Assembly (NCBI GenBank): GCA_023229845.1
Contig: JALNYK010000004.1
Span: forward strand, 1 to 64,000
From: Gallionella sp.
GTDB lineage: Bacteria > Pseudomonadota > Gammaproteobacteria > Burkholderiales > Gallionellaceae
Direction of reading: 5' to 3'
Length of the DNA stretch: 64,000 nucleotides
The position numbers and the translations under genes were made by a program. The stretch's first letter is position 1; each line of letters opens with the position of its first letter. Shown here one piece after another: positions 55,149 through 62,657 of this stretch. Below the pieces are notes generated by a model. It had not been told where the DNA came from and made no database searches. It was given only the letters and a program-made list of their open reading frames with translations.

Positions 55149-55337
55149 ATGTCCGCTATTGAGTCCAGAACGAACGGACTATCTATATATTTCGGGATAT
55201 GGCAGCGGCATGGTCATTCTGGTAAAGTCCCTCAGCAATTTATTGCGGTTGTGTTTGATGGAACGACAATGTGCCCGCCCTTAACTTTTCATAGCGCTGA
55301 AAAAGCAATACGCAAACACCAAACGGAGAAATCGTAA
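55149..55337 (+). CDS. small protein coupled to the TerY-P triad
   Basis: A 62-residue protein of unknown function ([40 protein letters not shown]). Its TAA overlaps the ATG of the vWA gene by one base, and the vWA ribosome site (GGAGAAATC) lies inside it, so the two are probably co-translated. A second ATG three bases upstream (55146) could also serve. It may be a fourth component or a leader peptide of the triad. Confidence 0.5.
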   Translation: MSAIESRTNGLSIYFGIWQRHGHSGKVPQQFIAVVFDGTTMCPPLTFHSAEKAIRKHQTEKS

Positions 55338-55996
55338 TGACTGAGCAAATTTCCTTCGGAACCACTGAGTTTGCCGACAACCCGGAACCGCGTTGCCCTT
55401 GCCTGTTGCTGTTGGATGTGTCCGGCTCGATGCAGGGGCAACCGATTGCCGAACTGAATGCTGGCTTGACCACCTTCAAAGACGAACTGGCGGCAGATAC
55501 CTTGGCGATGAAGCGTGTAGAAATCGGGATCGTGACCTTCGGGCCGGTGCAGATTGCTTTGCCGTTCCAAGGGGCAGCGGCGTTCTATCCGCCCGTCCTA
55601 ACCTCCCAAGGAGACACCCCAATGGGTGCGGCGATCAAACAGGGTTTGGACATGGTTCGTCAGCGCAAGGATGAATACCGCACCAACGGGATTGCCTACT
55701 ATCGCCCGTGGGTTTTCCTGATTACCGATGGCGGTCCGACCGATGAATGGCAGTCGGCTGCTGCCGCCGTGCGAGAAGGTGAAGCATCAAAGTCGTTTGC
55801 TTTCTTCGCGATTGGAGTCCAAGGAGCCAACATGGATACCTTGCAGCAGATTAGCGTGCGGGAACCGTTGCGGCTGGATGGTTTGCGGTTTCGGGATCTG
55901 TTCAGTTGGTTGTCGAGTTCTTTGCGCTCGGTATCGCGGTCAACGCCGGGCACCGAAGTACCCTTGCAGTCGCCGCAAGGCTGGGCTTCTGTGTGA
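55337..55996 (+). CDS. TerY-like von Willebrand factor A protein (TerY-P triad)
   Basis: A 219-residue soluble vWA protein. The metal-binding MIDAS motif DVSGSMQGQ lies near residue 27, a conserved Thr in [10 protein letters not shown] near 92, and the Asp in [12 protein letters not shown] near 128. TerY proteins of this size occur with a PP2C phosphatase and a kinase. The end overlaps the phosphatase start by four bases (GTGA). It probably acts as an assembly or target-binding platform for the pair (inference from family). Confidence 0.88.
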   Translation: MTEQISFGTTEFADNPEPRCPCLLLLDVSGSMQGQPIAELNAGLTTFKDELAADTLAMKRVEIGIVTFGPVQIALPFQGAAAFYPPVLTSQGDTPMGAAIKQGLDMVRQRKDEYRTNGIAYYRPWVFLITDGGPTDEWQSAAAAVREGEASKSFAFFAIGVQGANMDTLQQISVREPLRLDGLRFRDLFSWLSSSLRSVSRSTPGTEVPLQSPQGWASV

Positions 55997-56754
55997 CGTG
56001 GCGAGTAGTGGCCGCCTCGGCGGTCGGAACATCTCACACCGTCACCGGCACGGGTTGCCAAGATAGTTGCCTCGCGCAAGTTGAAACCGATCCGGCTAAA
56101 CCGCCCCTTCTAACTATCTTTGTCGCGGATGGGGCCGGTAGTGCCCTCCACGGCGGGGCTGGTGCGGAATTAGCGATTGAAGCCGCTACGGCTTTTGTTG
56201 GCCAACACTATGCCCGGTCGGAATTTGCCCTCAATGACCACTGGGCGGTGGAATGTATCCAAGCTGTACGGGCCAAAATCTATGCAGCGGCGAATCAGCA
56301 GGGTACTCAGGCCCGTGATTTCGCCTGCACCTTCTTAGGCGTGGTTGCATCCCCCTTCGCTACGCTCCTAATGCAGATTGGCGACGGAGGGATTGTGGTT
56401 GATGTTGGCAATGGGCTGGAAGTGCCCATTACCCCGATGGCAGGGGAATATGCCAATATGACCAACTTCGTAACCGACGAAAACGCCATTGATGTTCTAG
56501 CGGTGGCGACCTTGCCCGCCCGGCCCGAGAAAGTCGCAGTCTTCTCCGATGGCATCCAGCGGTTGGCACTGAATATGGCCACCAACAGCGCCCATGCGCC
56601 ATTTTTTACCCCGTTTTTTATGGTCTTGGAGACGGCCACGGCGGCGCAAGAGGATCACCTGCAAGCCGAACTGGCGCGGTTCTTGAACAGTCCGGCCGTG
56701 AACGAGCGTACCGACGACGACAAGACCTTAGCCCTCGCTCACTGGGTCGGGTAA
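55993..56754 (+). CDS. PP2C-family serine/threonine phosphatase (TerY-P triad)
   Basis: A 253-residue PP2C-like phosphatase. The first metal-site region reads [20 protein letters not shown] and the central one [21 protein letters not shown] (D-G-A-G). Later motifs are [15 protein letters not shown] and [14 protein letters not shown], and the last Asp is in [17 protein letters not shown]. All the usual aspartates are visible. The GTG start at 55993 is set by the four-base overlap with the vWA gene. It opposes the kinase encoded eight bases downstream. Confidence 0.88.
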   Translation: MTWRVVAASAVGTSHTVTGTGCQDSCLAQVETDPAKPPLLTIFVADGAGSALHGGAGAELAIEAATAFVGQHYARSEFALNDHWAVECIQAVRAKIYAAANQQGTQARDFACTFLGVVASPFATLLMQIGDGGIVVDVGNGLEVPITPMAGEYANMTNFVTDENAIDVLAVATLPARPEKVAVFSDGIQRLALNMATNSAHAPFFTPFFMVLETATAAQEDHLQAELARFLNSPAVNERTDDDKTLALAHWVG

Positions 56755-56761
56755 TTGCGCC

Positions 56762-58711
56762 ATGACGAAAACTTTCGTCACTAGCGCTGGTAAGACCATC
56801 GAGATTGGGCGGGAACTCGGCAAAGGGGGGGAGGGTTCCGTCTACGAGGTACCAGCGAACCATCATTGGGTTGCGAAGTTATACAACGCGCACCACCAAC
56901 CGGATGCGACGAAGCAAGCCAAATTGCGCTTCATGGCGACCACGGCCGATACGGAACTCCTGAGTTACGCGGCATGGCCCCAAGAAACCCTGCACAAGAC
57001 GGCCAACGGGCCGGTTGTCGGGTTCCTCATGCCCAAGATCAGTGGCCGGGTGCCGATCCATATGCTGTATAGCCCCGCCCATCGCCGGCAAGACTATCCC
57101 CAAGCCGCGTGGGATTTCCTGCTCTTTGCCGCTCGCAACACGGCGGCGGCATTTGCGGCAATCCACCACCATGGCCATGTGCTGGGTGACGTCAACCAAG
57201 GCAATGTTTTGGTCGGTGCCGATAGTAAGGTGGTCCTAATTGATACCGACTCTTTTCAGATCAATGCCAATGGCACCGCGCACCTGTGCAAAGTTGGCGT
57301 GGCGCACTTCACCTCGCCCGAACTGCAAGGGGTCGCGTCATTTGATCGGGTGCCGCGCACCATTAATCACGACAACTTTGGCCTGGCGCTGTTGATCTTC
57401 CATCTGCTGTTTGGTGGGCGGCATCCCTACTCGGGTGTGCCACTTCGGTCCGATGCGGGCGAAGCCTTGGAAAAAGACATTGAAGCCTTTCGCTATGCCT
57501 ATGCCTCCGATGGACAGCGGCGCGGCTTTAACCCCCCACCCAAATCTATTCCGATCTCCATTGTTCCCGACCCCATCCAAGCCATGTTCACCTTGGCATT
57601 TACGGAAAATGGTGCGAGGGGAAGCCGCCCCACGGCCCAACAATGGGTAACCGCTTTAGACGGTTTACGGGGGCAATTGAAGCGTTGTGCGACAACACCA
57701 ATGCATGTCTATCCCGGTCACCTTGACCGGTGTCCGTGGTGCGCATTGGAAGATCATGGGGTCATCTACTTTCTTGATGTCCAAGCGGGGCGGGCCTCAA
57801 CCGGAACTGTCGGCTTTGTTTTGGCGAGGGTCTGGGCGGCGATTGAAGCCGTGCCACCACCGCCTACAATCCCCATTCCGAACATTGCCGCCATTGCGGT
57901 TACGCCGACCCCGTTACCACCAGGCATCACGCAAGAAGGAACCATTATGTTCTGGCGGATTGTGACCGTCGGTATCGCTTTGTGGCTCTTTGCCGTTATC
58001 CCTGGGGCATGGTTCTTCGTGCTGATTGGGGCTTGGTGGGCATGGGCGGCGGTGGGTGATTTAGGCGGAGATGAACGCAAAGCTGAACGCGCTAAACGCC
58101 AAGCGGCCCGCGACGCGGCCCAGCAGGCATACGATCAAATCGTTGGCCGGATCCGCCAAGAGGTCAGCCCGGAAGTATTCGCCAAGAAAAAGCAAGAGCT
58201 GGTCCGGCTTCGCGACGAATATCAACAGTTGCCCGAACGCGAGAAATCCGAAATCGCTAACCTCCATGCCACGGCGGAAGCCCGGCAGAAACACCAATTT
58301 TTAGAGCGCCACTTCCTTGATGCTGCTGCCATTTCCGGGGTCGGGCCAGCCAAGAAAGCCGCCTTGAGGTCGTTCGGGATTGAAACCGCAGCGGATGTTA
58401 CTTGGAACAAAGTCATTTCCGTGAAAGGCTTTGGCGAAGTCTTAACGCGGGCTGTAGTAGATTGGCGAAAAGCCTGTGAACGTCGGTTTGTCTTCAATTC
58501 CAATCTTGCGGTAACCGAAGCCGATAAGAACGCTGTGCGGGCCAAGATTGCGACCCGTAAGCGCATGCTAGAAATCACCCTCAACGCGGGGGCTGCGGAA
58601 CTACAACGCTTACGCCAAGATATGATCAGCAAAGCAAATGCATTAAGTCCTACATTGCAGGCGGACAGCCAAAAATTGGCCCAAACACAGGCTGATCTAA
58701 ATGATATTTAG
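56762..58711 (+). CDS. membrane-anchored protein kinase with helix-hairpin-helix domain (TerY-P triad)
   Basis: A 649-residue protein. The kinase domain spans about 10-310: Gly loop GKGGEGSVYEV, Lys in WVAKLYNA, catalytic loop HVLGDVNQGNVLVG, metal-binding Asp in LIDTDSFQI (DTD replaces DFG), and TSPELQG as the activation end. A zinc-ribbon-like CPWC follows near 322, then two hydrophobic segments (about 400-435). A charged coiled coil comes next, then a helix-hairpin-helix (ISGVGPAKKAALRSFGIETA near 522) and a C-terminal helix. It completes the vWA/PP2C/kinase set. Confidence 0.9.
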   Translation: MTKTFVTSAGKTIEIGRELGKGGEGSVYEVPANHHWVAKLYNAHHQPDATKQAKLRFMATTADTELLSYAAWPQETLHKTANGPVVGFLMPKISGRVPIHMLYSPAHRRQDYPQAAWDFLLFAARNTAAAFAAIHHHGHVLGDVNQGNVLVGADSKVVLIDTDSFQINANGTAHLCKVGVAHFTSPELQGVASFDRVPRTINHDNFGLALLIFHLLFGGRHPYSGVPLRSDAGEALEKDIEAFRYAYASDGQRRGFNPPPKSIPISIVPDPIQAMFTLAFTENGARGSRPTAQQWVTALDGLRGQLKRCATTPMHVYPGHLDRCPWCALEDHGVIYFLDVQAGRASTGTVGFVLARVWAAIEAVPPPPTIPIPNIAAIAVTPTPLPPGITQEGTIMFWRIVTVGIALWLFAVIPGAWFFVLIGAWWAWAAVGDLGGDERKAERAKRQAARDAAQQAYDQIVGRIRQEVSPEVFAKKKQELVRLRDEYQQLPEREKSEIANLHATAEARQKHQFLERHFLDAAAISGVGPAKKAALRSFGIETAADVTWNKVISVKGFGEVLTRAVVDWRKACERRFVFNSNLAVTEADKNAVRAKIATRKRMLEITLNAGAAELQRLRQDMISKANALSPTLQADSQKLAQTQADLNDI

Positions 58712-59060
58712 CTCCAACTGTCATCGGGAGCTTCTAACACTGCACTCTGGAGGGGCGCTGCTTGTGGCCCCCTGAGCTTTAAGGTTGAACGTCAGCTTTG
58801 GTTTACGGAAGTAATACTGCGCATTTCAGAAACGGCTGCTTTGGTTAAGGGTTGTCGGATGTCAGTCTGGACTACTGCACATTATCTTTCGTTTGAAAAA
58901 TCCGTCAAAATTTTTCAAACATTTCCCATGCTGTTCAATTCGACTCAGCGAGCTGTCAGGCCTTTTCATTTAATGCTTTATAAATTCATCTAATACGGCA
59001 AATTCGCATGAATTAATGCCCTTAAAATTCTTGACGACATTTTCAATTGGAGGGAGCAAA
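58712..59060. other. AT-rich intergenic gap downstream of the kinase gene
   Basis: No gene is apparent. Apart from the inverted repeat at 58891-58920, only a weak GGGGC/GCCCC stem near 58753 is seen. Promoter-like AT-rich DNA (TTTATAAATTC near 58977) may serve the genes to the right. Confidence 0.4.
58891..58920. promoter_or_regulatory. perfect 11-bp inverted repeat, operator-like
   Basis: GTTTGAAAAAT and its exact complement ATTTTTCAAAC are separated by CCGTCAAA. The centre-to-centre spacing is 19 bases, about two helical turns, which fits a dimeric DNA-binding protein site. An oriT arm is an alternative. Confidence 0.55.
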
Positions 59061-59297
59061 ATGACGATAATTGATTTGGTTTCTCTCCAACATCATTTGC
59101 GGTCACTGCATTTCAGGGCACGGTTACACTTAGGGCGAAGGGACAAGCAGGGAATTGTCATACATCCGCTAGCGGATTCTGCCAATTCACACCGACCGCC
59201 AAGGGCTATTGTTCGGCGCTTACGCTTCTCACAATTCGGTTCATGCTTGCGCCTGCGGCGAGCTGTCGATGCCAAGCAGTGCAAAGAAGTCTTTTAA
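59061..59297 (+). CDS. possible small basic island protein
   Basis: A 78-residue frame with a strong GGAGGGAG five bases before the ATG. The product is very basic (HHLRSLHFRARLHLGRRDKQ, RLRFSQFGSCLRLRRAVDAK) and matches no family I know. The composition could also come from non-coding DNA with a chance ribosome site. Confidence 0.35.
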   Translation: MTIIDLVSLQHHLRSLHFRARLHLGRRDKQGIVIHPLADSANSHRPPRAIVRRLRFSQFGSCLRLRRAVDAKQCKEVF

Positions 59298-59312
59298 CGA
59301 TGAAGGGATGTT

Positions 59313-59798
59313 ATGCATAACACAGGAGTAGGCCCCTATCCTATGCATCGGGACATTGAAGGCTGCACCTTGCTGACGGTGCATGAGCGATTGCATCATA
59401 AAAATGTAATCGCCAAGAGCCGAGCTAACGATGCATTAAAAATGGCAAGTAAAATTTACAACGAATCCAAGGATCAGACGCGCCTCATTGAAACAATTAT
59501 GTTGCTTTTGGCGGATGTGCCGCATGATCCACTTTTGTCTGCGAAGCCAGAAAATATAGCGTCAGTTTTGGGACTTTGCTCACTAGGCATCTTAATGCAT
59601 CACGATTCGACGGGAATGCAGGCTAGGGAGATCGCAGAACGTGGTGAAGGGGTAATGATTCTCCGTATTTCAGGAGGGCTTGATGCGCCAAAGTGGAACA
59701 TAGAGTTGTTTAATACGTGGGCTGAGTATGAAGATTTCCTGCGCCCATTACTTGAAACAAGTAATTTTGTAGCAGGAAAGAGCAGCACGTTGTTGTAA
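59313..59798 (+). CDS. hypothetical island protein
   Basis: A 161-residue soluble protein of unknown function, lower in GC than its neighbours. Visible features are MHRDIEGCTLLTVHERLHHK at the start, a helical KSRANDALKMASKIYNESKD, and WNIELFNTWAEYEDFLRPLL near the end. GAAGGG precedes the ATG. A hairpin follows the stop and the next genes face it. Confidence 0.6.
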   Translation: MHNTGVGPYPMHRDIEGCTLLTVHERLHHKNVIAKSRANDALKMASKIYNESKDQTRLIETIMLLLADVPHDPLLSAKPENIASVLGLCSLGILMHHDSTGMQAREIAERGEGVMILRISGGLDAPKWNIELFNTWAEYEDFLRPLLETSNFVAGKSSTLL

Positions 59799-59822
59799 GT
59801 ACATAGCCCCCGATCAGCATGA

Positions 59823-59839
59823 GGCTCCCTGTGGGAGCC
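59823..59839. terminator. hairpin between convergent island genes
   Basis: A perfect seven-base-pair stem GGCTCCC/GGGAGCC with loop TGT lies 24 bases after one stop and 11 bases from the other. It has no T-tract. Confidence 0.5.
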
Positions 59840-59850
59840 GGAATTGCCCA

Positions 59851-60279
59851 TCAAAGTTTTTGCACGTACCAATCGCGGCCATCCAGCTCTCCGCTTGTGC
59901 GAGGGTCTCTGGCGAGCCAGCCTTTAGACATATATTCCGAGACCACCTGGTTATAGCGCCGTGTTCGATTTTCACGGGCGTAACGCTGACGAACACTCGC
60001 CAGTGGCTGGCCGGTGAGCCTGGCTATCTCTTGGCAGGCATCGTCCAGTGCGCGTGAGGCGCTGGCCGCTGCACAGTAGCCCTCGTTTTTGGCGTGTGCA
60101 ACATCGCTGAGCTGCAGATGCATTTCGGCGAGCTGGTTATTCTTGGTCTTGAGGGCCAGCCCCATGCGGTTGGCAAACGCGACGTCTTCGCTCATTTCGC
60201 GAGTCTCCTGTCGTATGGCTGCTGCTTCGCTCAAGTTGCGAGCGATAGCGATGTCTTCCAAGTCATGGGGCGTGAGCAT
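59851..60279 (-). CDS. hypothetical helical protein in the mobilisation cluster
   Basis: A 142-residue protein with a helical first half (EDIAIARNLSEAAAIRQETR, LKTKNNQLAEMHLQLSDVAH) and a C-terminal part that looks DNA-binding-like (QEIARLTGQPLASVRQRYAR, RTRRYNQVVSEYMSKGWLAR). AAGGAG lies six bases before the ATG. It ends a minus-strand run beginning with the T4SS protein. Function unknown. Confidence 0.65.
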   Translation of the reverse strand: MLTPHDLEDIAIARNLSEAAAIRQETREMSEDVAFANRMGLALKTKNNQLAEMHLQLSDVAHAKNEGYCAAASASRALDDACQEIARLTGQPLASVRQRYARENRTRRYNQVVSEYMSKGWLARDPRTSGELDGRDWYVQKL

Positions 60280-60288
60280 ATCGACTCC

Positions 60289-60633
60289 TTAGCCATTTAC
60301 ATTGAATAAATCCTTCGGGTAACGCTTAATCCACATCAGAGGGCCAATCAGGGAACCTTCAGCAAATGTCCGTGACACCCACGTGGTCCAAATATAAAGG
60401 ATTGCGAGCAAAATAGAAAATCGCAGTAGCCAGTCGGCCTCCGGCATTTCCAGATTGGCGATACCAATCACAGCAAAAATTATTGAGAATGCGAAAGAGG
60501 AGCGTCGCCACACACGCATAAAGGCTAAATGAAATTTCCTTTCTTCTTCGTTCCAATCGGCGAGGCGAGAGTCTATTTGATCAAGATGGTTACTCAATTT
60601 GGAAATCATGAGACTGGTGCACTTGCTTGTCAT
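60289..60633 (-). CDS. small two-helix membrane protein in the mobilisation cluster
   Basis: A 114-residue protein with a short charged N-terminus and two transmembrane helices (about residues 46-62, FAFSIIFAVIGIANL; and 70-86, RFSILLAILYIWTTWV). AAGGAG lies eight bases before the ATG. It is placed between the relaxase gene and a helical hypothetical gene on the same strand. Its role may be in conjugation or surface exclusion, but there is no motif to prove it. Confidence 0.68.
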   Translation of the reverse strand: MTSKCTSLMISKLSNHLDQIDSRLADWNEEERKFHLAFMRVWRRSSFAFSIIFAVIGIANLEMPEADWLLRFSILLAILYIWTTWVSRTFAEGSLIGPLMWIKRYPKDLFNVNG

Positions 60634-60648
60634 GGCTTTTTCTCCTTG

Positions 60649-62358
60649 TCAGAAATAACTACTTGGGTTGGAATCCCCCGGGGAGGGGATGGGGTCTGCC
60701 TTTGGGGCAGTTTTTCGTTGTTGAGCATGGGAGGGCAACGGCGTCGATTGTGATTGCCCCAATTGCTCTAAATAGGCGCGCTCCTGCTGAATCAGGGGCT
60801 GCAACTCTGGATTGGTAACTTTGATTCCTTGTGCAAGTGCTAGGCGGATCGCTACCGCTTTATAGGCATCTGGGCCGCCAAGAGTAACTTTGCCATTCCA
60901 CTTCTGGGCCGCAAGCTGGAGTGCGGCCAATATTGTTGATGCGTCTTGCTGCTGGTGCACGTGAATTTTCCGCCCGTAATCGATAAAGGAGGAAACTGTT
61001 GGAGCCGCAGTCGATGAGTAGGCCACGAAGCGCCCTCGGGCATGTCCTTGGTATCCACGTATATCAGTTAGAGTTGCGACTCCATTAGGGCCATGCAGCG
61101 AGGCTTGCTTGGTCGAGTAGCGCAGTTCATCATGAACGGCTTGACCTTTCTCCGGGGCATCACGGAAGCCAATCAGAACTTCCCTAAAGGTCGAGAACCT
61201 GCGCCACCGCTGACCGAACTCAGCGCGGGCCATTTTCTGGTGCTCTCGAATAGCCGCGAGTTGGGCGGCATGCATGGCTGCCAAAAGGCTGCGTTCGGCC
61301 CGCATGGCAGTGCCGCGCCCCTTCCATCCTTGAGCGTAAAAGTTTTTTCGCTCAGTGAACTGTGCAGCTTTCAATTCACGGAACTGCGCCTTCAGAGATG
61401 AGTTCAATTTCTCGCGGGCAAGTCGCTTCGTGATTTTGCGTTTCCTTCTGGTCTTTGCGTAATCTATCCACCCTTCCGGCATTGGAGTGACCGGCTGGGG
61501 TTCGCGCGGGGGAATCACCAGGTCTTCAAAGGGAGGCAGGAATTCACCTAGCCGTTTGGTCAAACAACTAATAGCGGCATTACGGTGAGCGCTGGAAGCT
61601 TTTACGAACTCATCTCCAATCTGAAGCACAGCGCCGCTTCCTTTGCGGTGGTATGCAATGCCAATAGCAGCGAGCTGGCGGTGCAGCTCCTGCCACGATG
61701 TGGCGGCCTGAATAATGGGGGCGGCCAGTTCAATCGCAATTCTTTCGGCGGATTTCTCGCCGATTCGTGTTTCGAAATCCCGAGCCGTCTGGCTGATCCG
61801 ACGATCTCGTTTCGCAGTGCGTTCCTTCGCTTCCGATTTCCAAACAACTTTTCCGTTATCGACAGTGAATTTTCCGGACTCCTCAATCGCCCATCCCTGT
61901 GCCAGTTCTAATTCTCGACAGGCCTTCTCAAGTTCATTCTTCGTCCAGCCGTGAGCAGGGTCTATGGCCCGGTAGGTTTCTGGGTGGATGCGATTAACTG
62001 CCACGTGGACGTGCAGACATTCAGTATCGTTATGGAGCCCCCAGACGGCTTGGCATTCCTCAAGGCCCAAGCGCTTGAGGGCATGCTGTACTGAAGCCTT
62101 GACTTGTTCGAGTGTGGGAGCCTCTCCTTCGCGCCAGGAGAGCATGAAGTGAAATGCTGGATCGTGGCAGCGGGTATTTTGAATCGCACAGGCTTTCATT
62201 TCCGCGATCGCAGTGTCTACCCCCAAGAGGTTGTAGCAACCGGCTGCTTCGATCTTCTCGATGACCTTGCCACCTTTAATGCCAAGCGCAGTGTAATTGA
62301 CCAGCGCAAAAAAACTGCTCAGCCCGTCGCGTCGTTTGTTCATGACCTTGCCGATCAT
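60649..62358 (-). CDS. TraI/MobP-type conjugative relaxase
   Basis: A 569-residue protein that would nick oriT and lead the strand into the recipient. The N-terminal relaxase core shows the motif I region with Tyr (FALVNYTALGI, near 22), motif II-like HDPAFHFMLSWREGEAP near 65, and the metal-binding histidines of motif III in NDTECLHVHVAVNRIHPET near 110. The C-terminal half (IRGYQGHARGRFVAYSS onward, with WNGKVTLGGPDAYKAVAIRL) resembles an LPD7-type domain. It overlaps the mobC-like gene by four bases. Confidence 0.88.
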   Translation of the reverse strand: MIGKVMNKRRDGLSSFFALVNYTALGIKGGKVIEKIEAAGCYNLLGVDTAIAEMKACAIQNTRCHDPAFHFMLSWREGEAPTLEQVKASVQHALKRLGLEECQAVWGLHNDTECLHVHVAVNRIHPETYRAIDPAHGWTKNELEKACRELELAQGWAIEESGKFTVDNGKVVWKSEAKERTAKRDRRISQTARDFETRIGEKSAERIAIELAAPIIQAATSWQELHRQLAAIGIAYHRKGSGAVLQIGDEFVKASSAHRNAAISCLTKRLGEFLPPFEDLVIPPREPQPVTPMPEGWIDYAKTRRKRKITKRLAREKLNSSLKAQFRELKAAQFTERKNFYAQGWKGRGTAMRAERSLLAAMHAAQLAAIREHQKMARAEFGQRWRRFSTFREVLIGFRDAPEKGQAVHDELRYSTKQASLHGPNGVATLTDIRGYQGHARGRFVAYSSTAAPTVSSFIDYGRKIHVHQQQDASTILAALQLAAQKWNGKVTLGGPDAYKAVAIRLALAQGIKVTNPELQPLIQQERAYLEQLGQSQSTPLPSHAQQRKTAPKADPIPSPGDSNPSSYF

Positions 62359-62657
62359 TCGCTGCTCCCGGCCTGAATACGCTTGATAGCAAGAATCACT
62401 TCGCGAAGCGCTTCAGCCATTTCAGGGGCGTACATTCCCTTAGTTTCGGTTAGGGCGTGTTTCAGCAATCCACCAGTGCGGCGAAGCTCGTTGATAATGT
62501 GAAGATCTGATTTCGGTTGAATTGGCTGTTTGAGGCAGCGGCGGCGGGCGATTTCAGAGACGGATAGGCCCGCAGCTTTCGCGTCGGCAAGCACGCGCTG
62601 GTGCTCCAGCGGCGTGGCGCGGAAATTGATGCGCTTGGTCAGGCCATCGCGGCGCAT
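62355..62657 (-). CDS. MobC-like relaxosome accessory protein
   Basis: A 100-residue protein with a ribbon-helix-helix N-terminus (KRINFRATPLEHQRVLADAK, GLSVSEIARRRCL) and a helical tail (HIINELRRTGGLLKHALTET), typical of MobC/TraJ-type oriT-binding helpers. It overlaps the relaxase gene by four bases and the TraY-like gene by one. An oriT is expected close by but not identified. Confidence 0.82.
   Translation of the reverse strand: MRRDGLTKRINFRATPLEHQRVLADAKAAGLSVSEIARRRCLKQPIQPKSDLHIINELRRTGGLLKHALTETKGMYAPEMAEALREVILAIKRIQAGSSE

Noticed and set aside
59200..59345. Possible integron attC site near a GTTATGC motif
   Set aside because: No matching inverse core and no paired stem arms of suitable length were found, and no integrase gene is seen.
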